From Proteobacteria bacterium 005FR1 (GTDB lineage Bacteria; Pseudomonadota; Gammaproteobacteria; Pseudomonadales; Cellvibrionaceae), in the NCBI GenBank assembly GCA_026192395.1, contig WACF01000001.1, positions 490,977-554,976 on the forward strand: a DNA stretch of 64,000 bases, read 5' to 3'. Shown here one piece after another: positions 53,096 to 62,161 of this stretch. Under the pieces are notes generated by a model. The model was not told the DNA's origin. It was given only the letters and a program-made list of their open reading frames with translations, and did no database searches. The position numbers and the translations under genes are program-made. Position 1 is the stretch's first letter. Every line of letters begins with the position of its first letter.

Positions 53096-53893
53096 TTAGA
53101 AAAATGCATTGAAGCCGATGCTCCAGGCGCCAAGTCTTTCGGTATCAATGTCGGTGTCGACTTCGAACCGGCGGTAGCTCCCCTGGATGACGAAATTGCG
53201 GCCCAGGTAAAAATTCGCGCCCAGGCTATAGCTGCCATAGTCCGACGAGTCGATTGAAAGGGGCAGGAGTTTCGGCTGCGAATCGACGTCCATGGTGCCG
53301 CCGCCGAGCGCCAGGAAAGGAGAGAACCGCGATTCGCTGAAAGGCTCGATGACCGCATGCAATCCGTAGAAGCTGCCGCGGACATCATCCTTGTAGAACT
53401 TCCCGAGTTCCAATTCGAGATCCAGCCAGCTGAACAGCTTGTACCCGGCAGTCCCGCTGAAGGTATCAGCGCCATCCAGTTCGCCGCTGGTAAAGCGGCC
53501 GGCTTCCAAACCAATTTCCCAACTGCGCTCCAGATAGTCGCCGAAGCTCACCGAGGGCAAGTCCGCCGGCACCCCGGTCGCCTGCATGGTGCGGGACAGT
53601 TCGGCTGTACTGGTCCAGCCGGTGCGACCATTGGCAGCCCGCACCTCGTACCAGCCCGGACGCTCGGCCAGTATCTCGACGGTTTCTCCCTGTTCCACGG
53701 CGTAGAAGACCGGATAGCCACGGCCCGGGCCGGTGCGCAGTTCGGCGTAGGGGTCGATGACTTCGAGCGTGGCCGCTGAGCTGGTTGAAATTTGATCGGC
53801 CGATGCCGGGAGAAGGGCCGTGCAACATAGAAGGGCAGCTGCGGATTTGCAGAGCACTTGCAATAGTTGACGTGTTGCCAAGGTCCATGTCAT
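53096..53893 (-). CDS. SH3-domain plus outer-membrane beta-barrel protein
   Basis: 265 residues. A signal peptide ends near LLPASA. A bacterial SH3 domain covers about residues 45-105 (PYAELRTGPGRGYPVFYAVEQGETVEILAERPGWYEV, NGRTGWTSTAEL). A barrel follows (SWEIGLEAGRFTSGELDG...; YSLGANFYLGRNFVIQGSYRRFEV) and the protein ends in Phe-Phe. The SH3 domain would sit in the periplasm and could bind peptidoglycan or a partner, tying the barrel to the cell wall. ATG 53893 gives the signal peptide; longer in-frame sequence is basic and not needed. Confidence 0.85.
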   Translation of the reverse strand: MTWTLATRQLLQVLCKSAAALLCCTALLPASADQISTSSAATLEVIDPYAELRTGPGRGYPVFYAVEQGETVEILAERPGWYEVRAANGRTGWTSTAELSRTMQATGVPADLPSVSFGDYLERSWEIGLEAGRFTSGELDGADTFSGTAGYKLFSWLDLELELGKFYKDDVRGSFYGLHAVIEPFSESRFSPFLALGGGTMDVDSQPKLLPLSIDSSDYGSYSLGANFYLGRNFVIQGSYRRFEVDTDIDTERLGAWSIGFNAFF

Positions 53894-54129
53894 CAGGCGA
53901 ACTCCGAGCGGTGAAATGTTTTTTCGCAGAAGCAAACGCCAGCTTGGACTCAGCCGTTTCAAAGTTGTTCTGTTTGATCGCATAGGGTCGTTGTTATCGC
54001 CTGTTCTGGTGATAACGAATCGGGCCCCGCAGCTGTCAAGAGTAGCAGTCAGAGAAGCCTGTTTGCGCTAATGCGCGTTGTTGTTTGGCGGAAGTTTCCG
54101 AAGCTCCTTGCACACTTTGCGACCTCCAA
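53894..54129. other. Intergenic region between the barrel pair and the RidA operon end
   Basis: No gene is visible. The region should hold the promoter of the SH3-barrel/barrel B pair on the minus strand; AT-richer sequence lies at 53980-54030. Confidence 0.4.
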
Positions 54130-54153
54130 CAAAAAAAGGGCCACAAGGGCCCT
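54130..54153 (-). terminator. Intrinsic terminator of the TonB receptor-cytochrome-RidA operon
   Basis: Read on the minus strand, AGGGCC-CTTGT-GGCCCT is followed by a run of T residues. It lies 56 bp after the RidA stop. Confidence 0.88.
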
Positions 54154-54209
54154 GAGAGGTACTCCGAAGCTGGGTTGTAGATGGACCCACAGGGCCCGCT
54201 TTGAGGCAC

Positions 54210-54728
54210 TTACCTGGGCATCCGGGCTGCCCGAACTTCGATTTCAACAAGCCACCCCGGAACTACCAGGCCGGCTATCTGAACGAAGGATCGAACCGGC
54301 TTTTGCGGGTTTTCCTCGGTTCCGAAAAACTGCTGATAACCTTTGTTGAATCCGGCAAAGTCTAGCTCGCCGTCCGCGCCGGCAACTGCAAATGCTCTCA
54401 CCTGAACGATGTCCTCCATCGACCAGCCACGGGACTCGAGCTGCTGTTTGAACTTGTTGAATGTGCTGATCGTCTGTTGTTCCATGTTGCCCCAGGTTCC
54501 GTCCTCTTCGCGAGAAGCGCCACTGCCGCTTAGATACATTGTCTCGGCGCCTGGGGGGATGGTGATAGTGGCGTAGAAATTCCGACCTTCATCCTCTCGC
54601 ACGATTTCGTCCGCATGCGTCAACCCGGCTATTCCGAGTAGTCCCGTAGCGACGAGCGCAGCGGGTTTGAGAAATCTCGCGAGACCTCGGCGAGCGCGAG
54701 AGCAGGACAGGGTGCCTGTTATTGCCAT
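54210..54728 (-). CDS. RidA family protein with signal peptide (periplasmic)
   Basis: 172 residues: an N-terminal basic stretch plus hydrophobic core (PAALVATGLLGIAGLTHA, cleavage after THA), then a RidA/YjgF domain. RidA proteins hydrolyse reactive imine/enamine intermediates. Key features of the fold are visible: MYLSGSGAS near the start, and the C-terminal PVRSFVQIAGLVVPGWLVEIEV, which keeps the substrate-carboxylate Arg (PVRS) and the Glu of VEIE. Most RidA proteins are cytoplasmic, so export is unusual. It is the last gene of an operon with a cytochrome c and a TonB receptor, near a flavin amine oxidase. Confidence 0.88.
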   Translation of the reverse strand: MAITGTLSCSRARRGLARFLKPAALVATGLLGIAGLTHADEIVREDEGRNFYATITIPPGAETMYLSGSGASREEDGTWGNMEQQTISTFNKFKQQLESRGWSMEDIVQVRAFAVAGADGELDFAGFNKGYQQFFGTEENPQKPVRSFVQIAGLVVPGWLVEIEVRAARMPR

Positions 54729-54768
54729 GTTTTGTTCCTTTGTTTCTGTGCGTTGAGGAATGTAGAAA

Positions 54769-55422
54769 TTATTTTTGTGAAAGAGTATTTACGTAGCTCA
54801 CAAGATCAATCAGTGCCTGTTCATCAGGAAGCGCCTGGACTAAGGAACGCATCTGGGCGCCCAGCTTATCCTTGGGGTCGCTGCCGCGGTAGCCCGCCCT
54901 GAAATTCCTGAGCTGCGTCAGCAAGTACCAGTCATTCTGGCCAGCGAGGGCGGGAGCCTGCATCGCCCTGTTGCCTTTTCCGCTGTTGCCGTGGCAGCTC
55001 GCGCATACTCGGTAATGTTCTCGGCCCCGCTCGGGATTTCCCTCGACTGTCGGCGCTGGCGCCTGACCAGCCGGCCAGCTGCCCACCCAGTCGATAACCA
55101 GGTCTATCTCCTTGCTGCTGAGAATGGCGGCCATGGGCTGCATCTCTCGTCCTTGCAGGTCATCGTCGTGCATACCTCGGCTGCCGCTTTTGAATAGCTC
55201 CAACTGACGCCGCAAATACCATGGCTCCATGCCCGCGAGTCGTGGCGCTTGCACACCTTCATTACCGCGCCCGTCCACCCCGTGACAGGTTGTACAGAAA
55301 TAGATATCGGTCGATTCGGGTCGGGTTTGCTCCCGCGCCAGTGCCGATACCGAGAGCATCAGCACGAGGACGGTTACCAACGGGGCAAAACCTGATCGCA
55401 GTCGATGTATCTTCGTCGTCAT
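54769..55422 (-). CDS. Di-haem cytochrome c (c4-like)
   Basis: 217 residues with a signal peptide (PLVTVLVLMLSVSALA) and two haem-c sites, CTTCH and CASCH, about 100 residues apart. Each domain has the c4-type pattern (GVDGRGNEGVQAPRLAGMEPWYLRRQLELFKSGSR and GNSGKGNRAMQAPALAGQNDWYLLTQLRNFRAGYR), and Met ligands are available near the end of each domain. It is a periplasmic electron carrier. It sits 12 bp after the TonB receptor and 40 bp before periplasmic RidA, so it may take electrons from the amine oxidation encoded nearby. Confidence 0.93.
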   Translation of the reverse strand: MTTKIHRLRSGFAPLVTVLVLMLSVSALAREQTRPESTDIYFCTTCHGVDGRGNEGVQAPRLAGMEPWYLRRQLELFKSGSRGMHDDDLQGREMQPMAAILSSKEIDLVIDWVGSWPAGQAPAPTVEGNPERGREHYRVCASCHGNSGKGNRAMQAPALAGQNDWYLLTQLRNFRAGYRGSDPKDKLGAQMRSLVQALPDEQALIDLVSYVNTLSQK

Positions 55423-55434
55423 ACGCCCCCCATA

Positions 55435-57990
55435 TCAAAGATCGATTTTGAATCGACCGTACCAGAAGGCGCCGTTCGGGCTGAAGGCTCCCGACGTGAG
55501 ATAGCGGTTGCTGGTGCCGCTGCTGGTATCCTGCGGCCTGATTTCTTCCGGCATTCTGTTGAACATGTTGTCAGCGCCCAGAATGAAGGTATAACGCTGG
55601 TTGTAGGTATAGGCCACTTCGCCGCTGAATATCGTGGCCGAGCCTACCCAGTAATCACGACTCGGATCCCGACTGGACGGTACCTCGAGATATTCGTCGT
55701 AAAAATTGGCACCCAGGGTGAAGCGCCAATTGCCCAGCAGATGATTGGCTCTCAAGTTTGCGCGGTTCTGGGGTATGGTCTCGGTCAGATCGAGCTCGGC
55801 AGCGCGACTCAGTAGAGAGGGCGTGAAATCATCCAGCTCCTGTTTTTTCCACGCCCAGGAGGCCTGCCATTGAGTGGTGCCATAGTCTTCCCAGTCCTGG
55901 CTCCATGAACCGACAATCTCTACGCCCTGGTTGGTAGTGTCCATGTCATTGGTGTAGTAGGAGAACTCGACAATGCTGCCGGCACCGGAAATACCGGACT
56001 CCTGCAACTGTCGGGCAACCTCCGGTGTGATGGCAAATTGGCTGGAATTGAGAATGCGATCCTTCAGTTGAATGTGGTAATAGTCGACAGACAAGTCAAG
56101 TCCGCCGACCTGCGCAGTCAAGCCCAAACTGAAGTTGGTCGATTTCTCCGGTTGTAATTCGGTACCACCGAACAGGCGTGAGATGGGATTCGTCGGTGGA
56201 ATCTGACCTTCGGCCTGAGGGATTCCATTGTCCACCCCGGTACTGATATTGGAGATATTTGCTTGGCCGGGAGACGGAGCGCGGAAACCAGTACTGACGG
56301 TGCTGCGCAGGTTTACTGTATCGGTGACTCTGTAGCGGGCCGACAATTTTCCGTTGGTAGTGTCGCCGAAGGTGTTGTAGAAGTTTTCGTAACGCAAAGC
56401 GGTTCCCATCAGCAGCCGCTCTGTAATGTCCGCCTCCACATCCACGTAGAAGCCCCAATTCTTTCGATCCCACTCCCCTTGCTGATTGGGACCGAAACCC
56501 TGAAAGCCATCGGATCCCACGTTGGTGCCTTGGTTCGCATATTCGCCGACGAGGTAGGAGTATTCATCGGTAGAGCCCACCTCGAAGACTTCCCGCCGCC
56601 ATTCGAGGCCATAGGCCACGTTTAATGCTGAGTAGAGCCAATCAACGTCCACGGGCGTGACCAGGTCGACGTTCACGTTGTTCTCGAGTGTGGTGTATAC
56701 GCCGGGACGGAATGAGCGGGGAGAGTCCGGTCCCATGGACGAGTTGGAGGTATTTTCGATGAAATAGTCGACTTCCGAACGGCCCAATCCCAAGCTGACA
56801 TCATAGGAAGTGCCACTTTTCAGCTGACCCCGTATGCCGGTCACGTTAGAGATATCACTGACGTTGGCGCCGAATGTGGGCGTATAACCACCTGGATGGC
56901 GCTCGAGGAAAGTGAAGCAATTTGGATCCGATAGTCCATATTCTCTCGCTGCAACGGAGCTGGTTACGCCGGTGACAGGATCGACGCCAACGGGAATCTC
57001 CGGACAGCTGGCACTCGAGTCGTCGGTGGTGTCGATGAACAGCTGAATCTTCTCCCCAGCGTCATTGGTAGTCGTGAATATGCCATTCCGGTTTTCCGGG
57101 TTGCGGAAATAAAAACCGAGTTCCACGTCCTTCTGACTATATCCACCGAAGCTGTAGAGTTCCTGGGAAGGCCCCAGCTCGACTCCAGTGTTGATGAAAA
57201 CGTTGGTGATGTCGGAATCCGGCAAGCCCTGACGCTGCGCGTTGAAGCGGATATGCGGATTGCCCGCGTCATAAATGGCCTGAGCGTCACCGCGCTGAAT
57301 ACTGCGGTCGCTGTGTTCCTGACGGGTCAGATCGAAGCTAACGCTAGCAAATCCACCTTCACCCAGGGGAAGCCCCATGTTCGCGGCAACGTAGGTCAAC
57401 TGACCATCATTGGTTTCGGTGTACTTGCCGGTCTTTACTTCGGAGCTGAAGCCGTCCCTGTTCTCTTTGAGAATGAAGTTGATTACGCCCGCAATTGCGT
57501 CGGAACCGTATTGAGCGGACGCTCCATCCCGCAAGACTTCAACTTGTTTCAAAGCGATGGCTGGGATTTGAGCGACATCGGGAAAGTGGGTTCCATCACG
57601 TCCAAACTGTACGGCAGCCGAACGATGGCGGCGCTTCCCGTTGACCATGACGAGTGTATCGTCGGCGGGAAGGCCGCGAAGAGTGGCGGGGCGGACCAGA
57701 CTGTTGGAATCGTTGATGTCCTGAGTGTCTACATTGTACGAAGGCACCAGATTGCGAAGCAGATCGTTCAGGTCCGCGGTTCCTTGATCCTGGAAATCGG
57801 TGGCACTGAAAACGTCGACAGGGGCGGTGGAATCCAAAGCGGTTCGCGGAGCACCGCGTGAACCGGTGACTACTACTTCCTCAATTACTGTTTGAGCTTG
57901 CTGTGCCAGCGGTGCTGCCGACACCAGGAGAGCCACTGGGCCTATTGCGAGCGCCAGTGGAGTTTTCAGGAATCTCGAACGTGTGTTCAT
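55435..57990 (-). CDS. TonB-dependent outer-membrane receptor
   Basis: 851 residues. The signal peptide ends near LAQQAQ, and a TonB-box-like stretch TVIEEVVVTGSR follows. The plug domain (DLNDLLRNLVPSYN, TLVMVNGKRRHR, KQVEVLRDGASAQYGSDAIAGVINFIL) leads into a 22-strand barrel, with the final strands FWYGRFKIDL. It ends in Leu instead of the usual Phe. The plug type (RGLPADDTLVMVNGKRRH) is that of Caulobacter/Shewanella-type receptors for organic substrates rather than siderophores. It is the first gene of an operon with cytochrome c and RidA. SD GGGGAAACC before ATG 57990. Confidence 0.94.
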   Translation of the reverse strand: MNTRSRFLKTPLALAIGPVALLVSAAPLAQQAQTVIEEVVVTGSRGAPRTALDSTAPVDVFSATDFQDQGTADLNDLLRNLVPSYNVDTQDINDSNSLVRPATLRGLPADDTLVMVNGKRRHRSAAVQFGRDGTHFPDVAQIPAIALKQVEVLRDGASAQYGSDAIAGVINFILKENRDGFSSEVKTGKYTETNDGQLTYVAANMGLPLGEGGFASVSFDLTRQEHSDRSIQRGDAQAIYDAGNPHIRFNAQRQGLPDSDITNVFINTGVELGPSQELYSFGGYSQKDVELGFYFRNPENRNGIFTTTNDAGEKIQLFIDTTDDSSASCPEIPVGVDPVTGVTSSVAAREYGLSDPNCFTFLERHPGGYTPTFGANVSDISNVTGIRGQLKSGTSYDVSLGLGRSEVDYFIENTSNSSMGPDSPRSFRPGVYTTLENNVNVDLVTPVDVDWLYSALNVAYGLEWRREVFEVGSTDEYSYLVGEYANQGTNVGSDGFQGFGPNQQGEWDRKNWGFYVDVEADITERLLMGTALRYENFYNTFGDTTNGKLSARYRVTDTVNLRSTVSTGFRAPSPGQANISNISTGVDNGIPQAEGQIPPTNPISRLFGGTELQPEKSTNFSLGLTAQVGGLDLSVDYYHIQLKDRILNSSQFAITPEVARQLQESGISGAGSIVEFSYYTNDMDTTNQGVEIVGSWSQDWEDYGTTQWQASWAWKKQELDDFTPSLLSRAAELDLTETIPQNRANLRANHLLGNWRFTLGANFYDEYLEVPSSRDPSRDYWVGSATIFSGEVAYTYNQRYTFILGADNMFNRMPEEIRPQDTSSGTSNRYLTSGAFSPNGAFWYGRFKIDL

Positions 57991-58181
57991 ACCGGTTTCC
58001 CCTTCTGACTACTTTGTTGTGATTATTTAGTCATGCCGGCCAATCGGTCGCAGCAGGATCGACCGGCTTATCCACAAGGGGAAAAACTAGAGTGTCGGAC
58101 TTGAGATGTCCTCCCTAAAACCTTCCTGATTCCTCCTCAGTTCATGAGCACCGAGAGAGCGTGTACCGAATTTTCAACAGT

Positions 58182-60254
58182 TCATCTCTCAATCGCCTGC
58201 CGAAGCTGTTGCCAATCGACTTCCGTCCACAGATCGTTGCGCACCATGAATACGCCTTCGTCGTAAACTTTCCTGGCCTGCGGACTGAGAGTCACTCCGG
58301 TTACGGACTCCATTTCCAATACCCCCTTCATCAGCCTTCGCTGCCAGCTTTTACCTGTTCCTAATTCTTCCAGCAGCGCCTGATAGCGTGGATCGAATAA
58401 GACTGCCTCTGGAAAGAACTTTTCACTGGAGTGAACCACGTTGAACAGCCGGCGCATCTGGACTGGGGCAAGCCCGCGCCAGAACTTCATGCCATTTTCC
58501 ACGTCGCCGAGAACAAAGCTCATTACTCCGTTGTTGAAGAAGAAGTCCTGTTCTTCTTTCACGAGCGCGTTTACGGCCGCAGCATTGTCGTCGAGAGCGC
58601 CGCTCAGGAAGGCGACAATGATTTCGCTGTGGTGAGACAGGATCCCCTGGCTGTCTACCTCCCGCTGCCGGTCCAGATACCATTGCGCCTGATCGTGATC
58701 GCCCATAAGCGCAAGATTGGTAGCAAGCCTGCCGAGATATCCGATGTGATTCGGTCGATCCTGCAACTGTTTTTTTGCCGACATCACAATGGATCGCGGC
58801 GGCTTGACCAGGTTGCGATAGCTCCAGACTTCGTCGGGCGAAATCTCGAAGGGGGCTGCAGACTCAACCAGTGCGAGATATTGCAAAGCCTCGTCGTAAA
58901 GGCGGGCTCCTATGAGGAAAAGAGCATAATGAGCGATAGCGAAGTCGGGAGCATCGCCAGCCAGGATTTGTTCGCGCAGCTGAATCTCCTGCTGAACCTG
59001 ATTATTACCACTCATCCGGAGACGAATTTCTCGGATAGACTTCGCGACTTCGCTGTCAGGTGCGATCCGGGCAACCTCTGGATAAAGCTTCGCGACCAGC
59101 CTGTCTAGCTCGCGGATCTTTTCCATTTTACTGTATACCGCCAAATTATTGGCGGCTGTTGCCGCGCCCTGGTAGGCGTTCAAAAAGGCGGGGTCGAGTT
59201 CTATGGCGGCAAGGTGATGGTCGATGGCTCTTTCGAAGTCCGCGAGGCTGAACTGATTGTAATGAAATTCACCTTTCAGGAACTCGTGATACGCCAATGC
59301 ATTGGTGGTTCCCCAGTCGAGCATTTGTGAGCGCTCCTTATCATCAAGATGGATGCTAAGCGCCTGTACCACATTGGAAGCGATATGGTCCTGAATTGCG
59401 AATATTTCGCCGATGGGCATATCGAACTGTTCGGCGTACAGGTGAACGCCGTCTGCGGCACGGATGAGTTTTACTATGACCCGCAGCTGCCCCTCTGCTG
59501 TTTGAATGGTTCCCTGCAACAGGTGCTCTGCACCAAGTGCCTGGCCCAGCTCCACGGCGGAGGATCCAACCTTCGCTACAGTCGCTCTGTCGGCTGATAA
59601 AACGGCGAGCCCGTTGAGTGTCGACAATCCGTTGAGCAGCGCATCGGTCAGGCCGTTGACAATAAACTGGTCGTGCTGATCGACAGCGGTATTGACGAAC
59701 GGGAGAACCGCCAGTCGGGTTATCCGGTCTTCGCTTGCAAGGCGATTCTGTCCAGACCACGATGCGAAAGTAAGCAGAACGATGCCGGCGAGGCTCACCA
59801 ACAGAGCTGCCGGACGGTTGAGCATGCGCCTGGCCAGCTCGTTGGTAGCCAAGAGAGGGCCGGCTGGGGCGGGTGACGATTCGTGGTCCGGGGTAGGGTC
59901 ACTGGACGAGGGAATAGGTGCATCAGAGGAAACTGAAGCAACCGGAGCAATGAGCGTGTAGCCGCGCTTGCTGATGGTTTTTATATACCGGGGGCTCTGG
60001 GCCTTGTCGCCCAGGGCAGCCCGAAGCTCCGCGATGGCTTTGTGCACCGCGTGATCCGAAGACGTTGAAACTGCCCAGAACCTGTCGAGCAACTGGTCGG
60101 AACTTACGACATCGCCCGCGTTTTCTACGAGGAAGTTGAGTACATCCATGTTGCGAGGCGTAATCTTTACGCTGTCCCCGCCCTTCTCCAGCGTGCAGGT
60201 GCCCGGAGAGATCTTCCAGCTGCCGACCATCACTTCTTTATTATTATTTTTCAT
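58182..60254 (-). CDS. CadC-like membrane regulator with TPR domain
   Basis: 690 residues. An N-terminal OmpR-type winged helix covers about residues 10-108 (ITPRNMDVLNFLVENAGDVVSSDQLLDRFW, HAVHKAIAELRAALGDKAQSPRYIKTISKRGYTLI). A Ser/Pro linker follows, then one membrane helix near 150-168 (PAALLVSLAGIVLLTFA), a TolB-N-like domain (LAVLPFVNTAVDQHDQFIVNGLTDALLNGL) and TPR helices to the end. DNA binding is thus tied to a periplasmic sensing domain. It probably controls the adjacent TonB receptor operon and/or the amine oxidase gene transcribed away from it. The SD is weak and the start codon region is very A-rich. Confidence 0.9.
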   Translation of the reverse strand: MKNNNKEVMVGSWKISPGTCTLEKGGDSVKITPRNMDVLNFLVENAGDVVSSDQLLDRFWAVSTSSDHAVHKAIAELRAALGDKAQSPRYIKTISKRGYTLIAPVASVSSDAPIPSSSDPTPDHESSPAPAGPLLATNELARRMLNRPAALLVSLAGIVLLTFASWSGQNRLASEDRITRLAVLPFVNTAVDQHDQFIVNGLTDALLNGLSTLNGLAVLSADRATVAKVGSSAVELGQALGAEHLLQGTIQTAEGQLRVIVKLIRAADGVHLYAEQFDMPIGEIFAIQDHIASNVVQALSIHLDDKERSQMLDWGTTNALAYHEFLKGEFHYNQFSLADFERAIDHHLAAIELDPAFLNAYQGAATAANNLAVYSKMEKIRELDRLVAKLYPEVARIAPDSEVAKSIREIRLRMSGNNQVQQEIQLREQILAGDAPDFAIAHYALFLIGARLYDEALQYLALVESAAPFEISPDEVWSYRNLVKPPRSIVMSAKKQLQDRPNHIGYLGRLATNLALMGDHDQAQWYLDRQREVDSQGILSHHSEIIVAFLSGALDDNAAAVNALVKEEQDFFFNNGVMSFVLGDVENGMKFWRGLAPVQMRRLFNVVHSSEKFFPEAVLFDPRYQALLEELGTGKSWQRRLMKGVLEMESVTGVTLSPQARKVYDEGVFMVRNDLWTEVDWQQLRQAIER

Positions 60255-60534
60255 CTGTCGAGTGTCCTCATCGCCAGAGCATCTGTTCGCGAGTAAATAT
60301 CACTAGGCCTCACAGGTCAAGAACTCGCACGACTATTGGCACCCGGAAGATAAAAGCGGGTTGGCCGCTGCTGAGGGCGGCAGGAGGTTTTTAGAAGGTT
60401 TTCAGGAAGACAGACAGAGCAGCCATCGCTAGATTGGAACCAGCCCTGCGGCAGGCTTCTCACGCAATGTCTGGCCGGTCGCGGAGGCCCGCCAACAACA
60501 ATACGATCGCCATTACGGAATCGAAGGGGGTAGA

Positions 60535-62097
60535 GTGTCCAAAGCTGTCACGCGTCGCGATTTCCTGAATCTCCTCGGAGCAACCAGCAGCGCAGCTGTC
60601 GTTCTGCAGGTCACCACGGCATTGGGTCTGCTGCCAGCCAGCGCATCGGCCGGTGTGCCCGTCATCGCGGCTCCGAAAGGTGGTAGACGCATCGTTATTC
60701 TGGGAGCGGGGGTTGCGGGGCTAACCGCTGCTTACGAGCTTAGTCGGGCAGGTTACGACTGCACGGTTCTCGAGGCATCACACCGGCCTGGTGGTCGCGT
60801 GTTTACCATTCGCTCGGGGGACTTTATCGACGAGATAGGAAACCCCCAATACTGCGAGTTTGACGACGAGCCCCACATGTATTTCAACGCAGGAGCGGCG
60901 CGAATACCAGGTAGTCACCGCAAGATTCTCCACTACTGCCGCGAACTGGGCGTGGAGATGGAACACTTCATCAACGAAAACAAAAACGCCTACATTCAGG
61001 ATGACGAGATCCTTGGAGGCAGACGGATAAGAAATCGCGAATTCACCACCAATGCACGAGGTTTCATGGCTGAGCTGATGAGCAAGTCCATGAGCCGCGA
61101 AGACCTGGACCAGCCCTTCACAGACGACGAAGCGGAGAAGGTGCTCTCGATGATTCAGTCGTTCGGAGATCTGGACTCAAACTTCCGATTCAAAGGCAGC
61201 ACGCGGGCCGGTTACAAGTCAGGTGGGTTTCTGGAACATTCCATTCAAAAGGAGATGGTGGCGTTTAAAGATCTGTTGCAATCAAATTATCTTCGGCACG
61301 AGCTGAGCGCAAACGAGGGCGAAACAGGCCCGGTGCTGCTACAGCCTGTTGGTGGCATGGACAAGATAATCGAGGGCTTTACCCGCCAGGTCGGGCACAC
61401 GGTCGTGTACAAGGCGGCGGTTACCTCAGTGACGGTGAAAGAGCAGGGCGTCGAGATCGGTTTTGATCAGAACGGCAAACGGCAGTTCATAGAGGCAGAT
61501 TACTGCTTCAACAGCATACCCACTCATCTGATGCTTGGAGTGGTGAACAACTTCTCATCCGATTACATCAAAGCGATGAAATCTGTGCGCCGGGGCGAGG
61601 CCTACAAGGCGGCATTCCAAGCAAAGGAAAGATTCTGGGAGGCGGAAGATATCTATGGGGGAATTAGCTGGACCAATCAGCCTATAAGGCAGATCTGGTA
61701 TCCCCCGCATGGTATTTTCAAGCAGAAAGGGGTGATTCTCGGGGCCTACGACTACGGCGGCGGCATGCATTTCACGCGCATGACGCAGCAGGAACGCCTC
61801 GAAGCGCACATTACACAGGGTGAGAAACTGCATCCGGACTACCGCCAGATGGTAGAAAAAGGAGTCACGATTGCATGGCACCGGATGAATCATATGCTCG
61901 GTTGCTCGGCAAGATGGGGCAAAATGACGGGGGACATGGAAAAGATGTACCGGGCCCTGCAACGCCCGGAAGCAGGACGTCATTACTTCATCGGTGATCA
62001 GGTCAGCATGCATCCTGCCTGGCAGGAAAGCGCTGTTCATTCCGCCCATTGGGCGCTGTCGGATATGGATGCCCGGGCTCGCGGCGCGGGACTTTGA
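60535..62097 (+). CDS. Flavin amine oxidase with twin-arginine signal
   Basis: 520-residue FAD-dependent amine/amino-acid oxidase. The N-terminus has a Tat motif (TRRDFLNLLG) and hydrophobic stretch to SASA. The dinucleotide fold is RRIVILGAGVAGLTAAYELSRAG, followed by ASHRPGGRVFTI. The C-terminal FAD contact is GRHYFIGDQVSMHPAWQESAVHSAHWAL. It probably oxidises a primary amine or L-amino acid to an imine in the periplasm. The start is GTG 60535 with GGGGGT upstream. The next gene on the same strand is the EctA-like acetyltransferase, 64 bp later; the CadC-like regulator is divergent. Confidence 0.9.
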   Translation: MSKAVTRRDFLNLLGATSSAAVVLQVTTALGLLPASASAGVPVIAAPKGGRRIVILGAGVAGLTAAYELSRAGYDCTVLEASHRPGGRVFTIRSGDFIDEIGNPQYCEFDDEPHMYFNAGAARIPGSHRKILHYCRELGVEMEHFINENKNAYIQDDEILGGRRIRNREFTTNARGFMAELMSKSMSREDLDQPFTDDEAEKVLSMIQSFGDLDSNFRFKGSTRAGYKSGGFLEHSIQKEMVAFKDLLQSNYLRHELSANEGETGPVLLQPVGGMDKIIEGFTRQVGHTVVYKAAVTSVTVKEQGVEIGFDQNGKRQFIEADYCFNSIPTHLMLGVVNNFSSDYIKAMKSVRRGEAYKAAFQAKERFWEAEDIYGGISWTNQPIRQIWYPPHGIFKQKGVILGAYDYGGGMHFTRMTQQERLEAHITQGEKLHPDYRQMVEKGVTIAWHRMNHMLGCSARWGKMTGDMEKMYRALQRPEAGRHYFIGDQVSMHPAWQESAVHSAHWALSDMDARARGAGL

Positions 62098-62161
62098 TCA
62101 CGGGTCGGCGAACACCTGGCTTGATTGCTGTCACACACCTCGAAGTCCAACGGAGGTGTTC

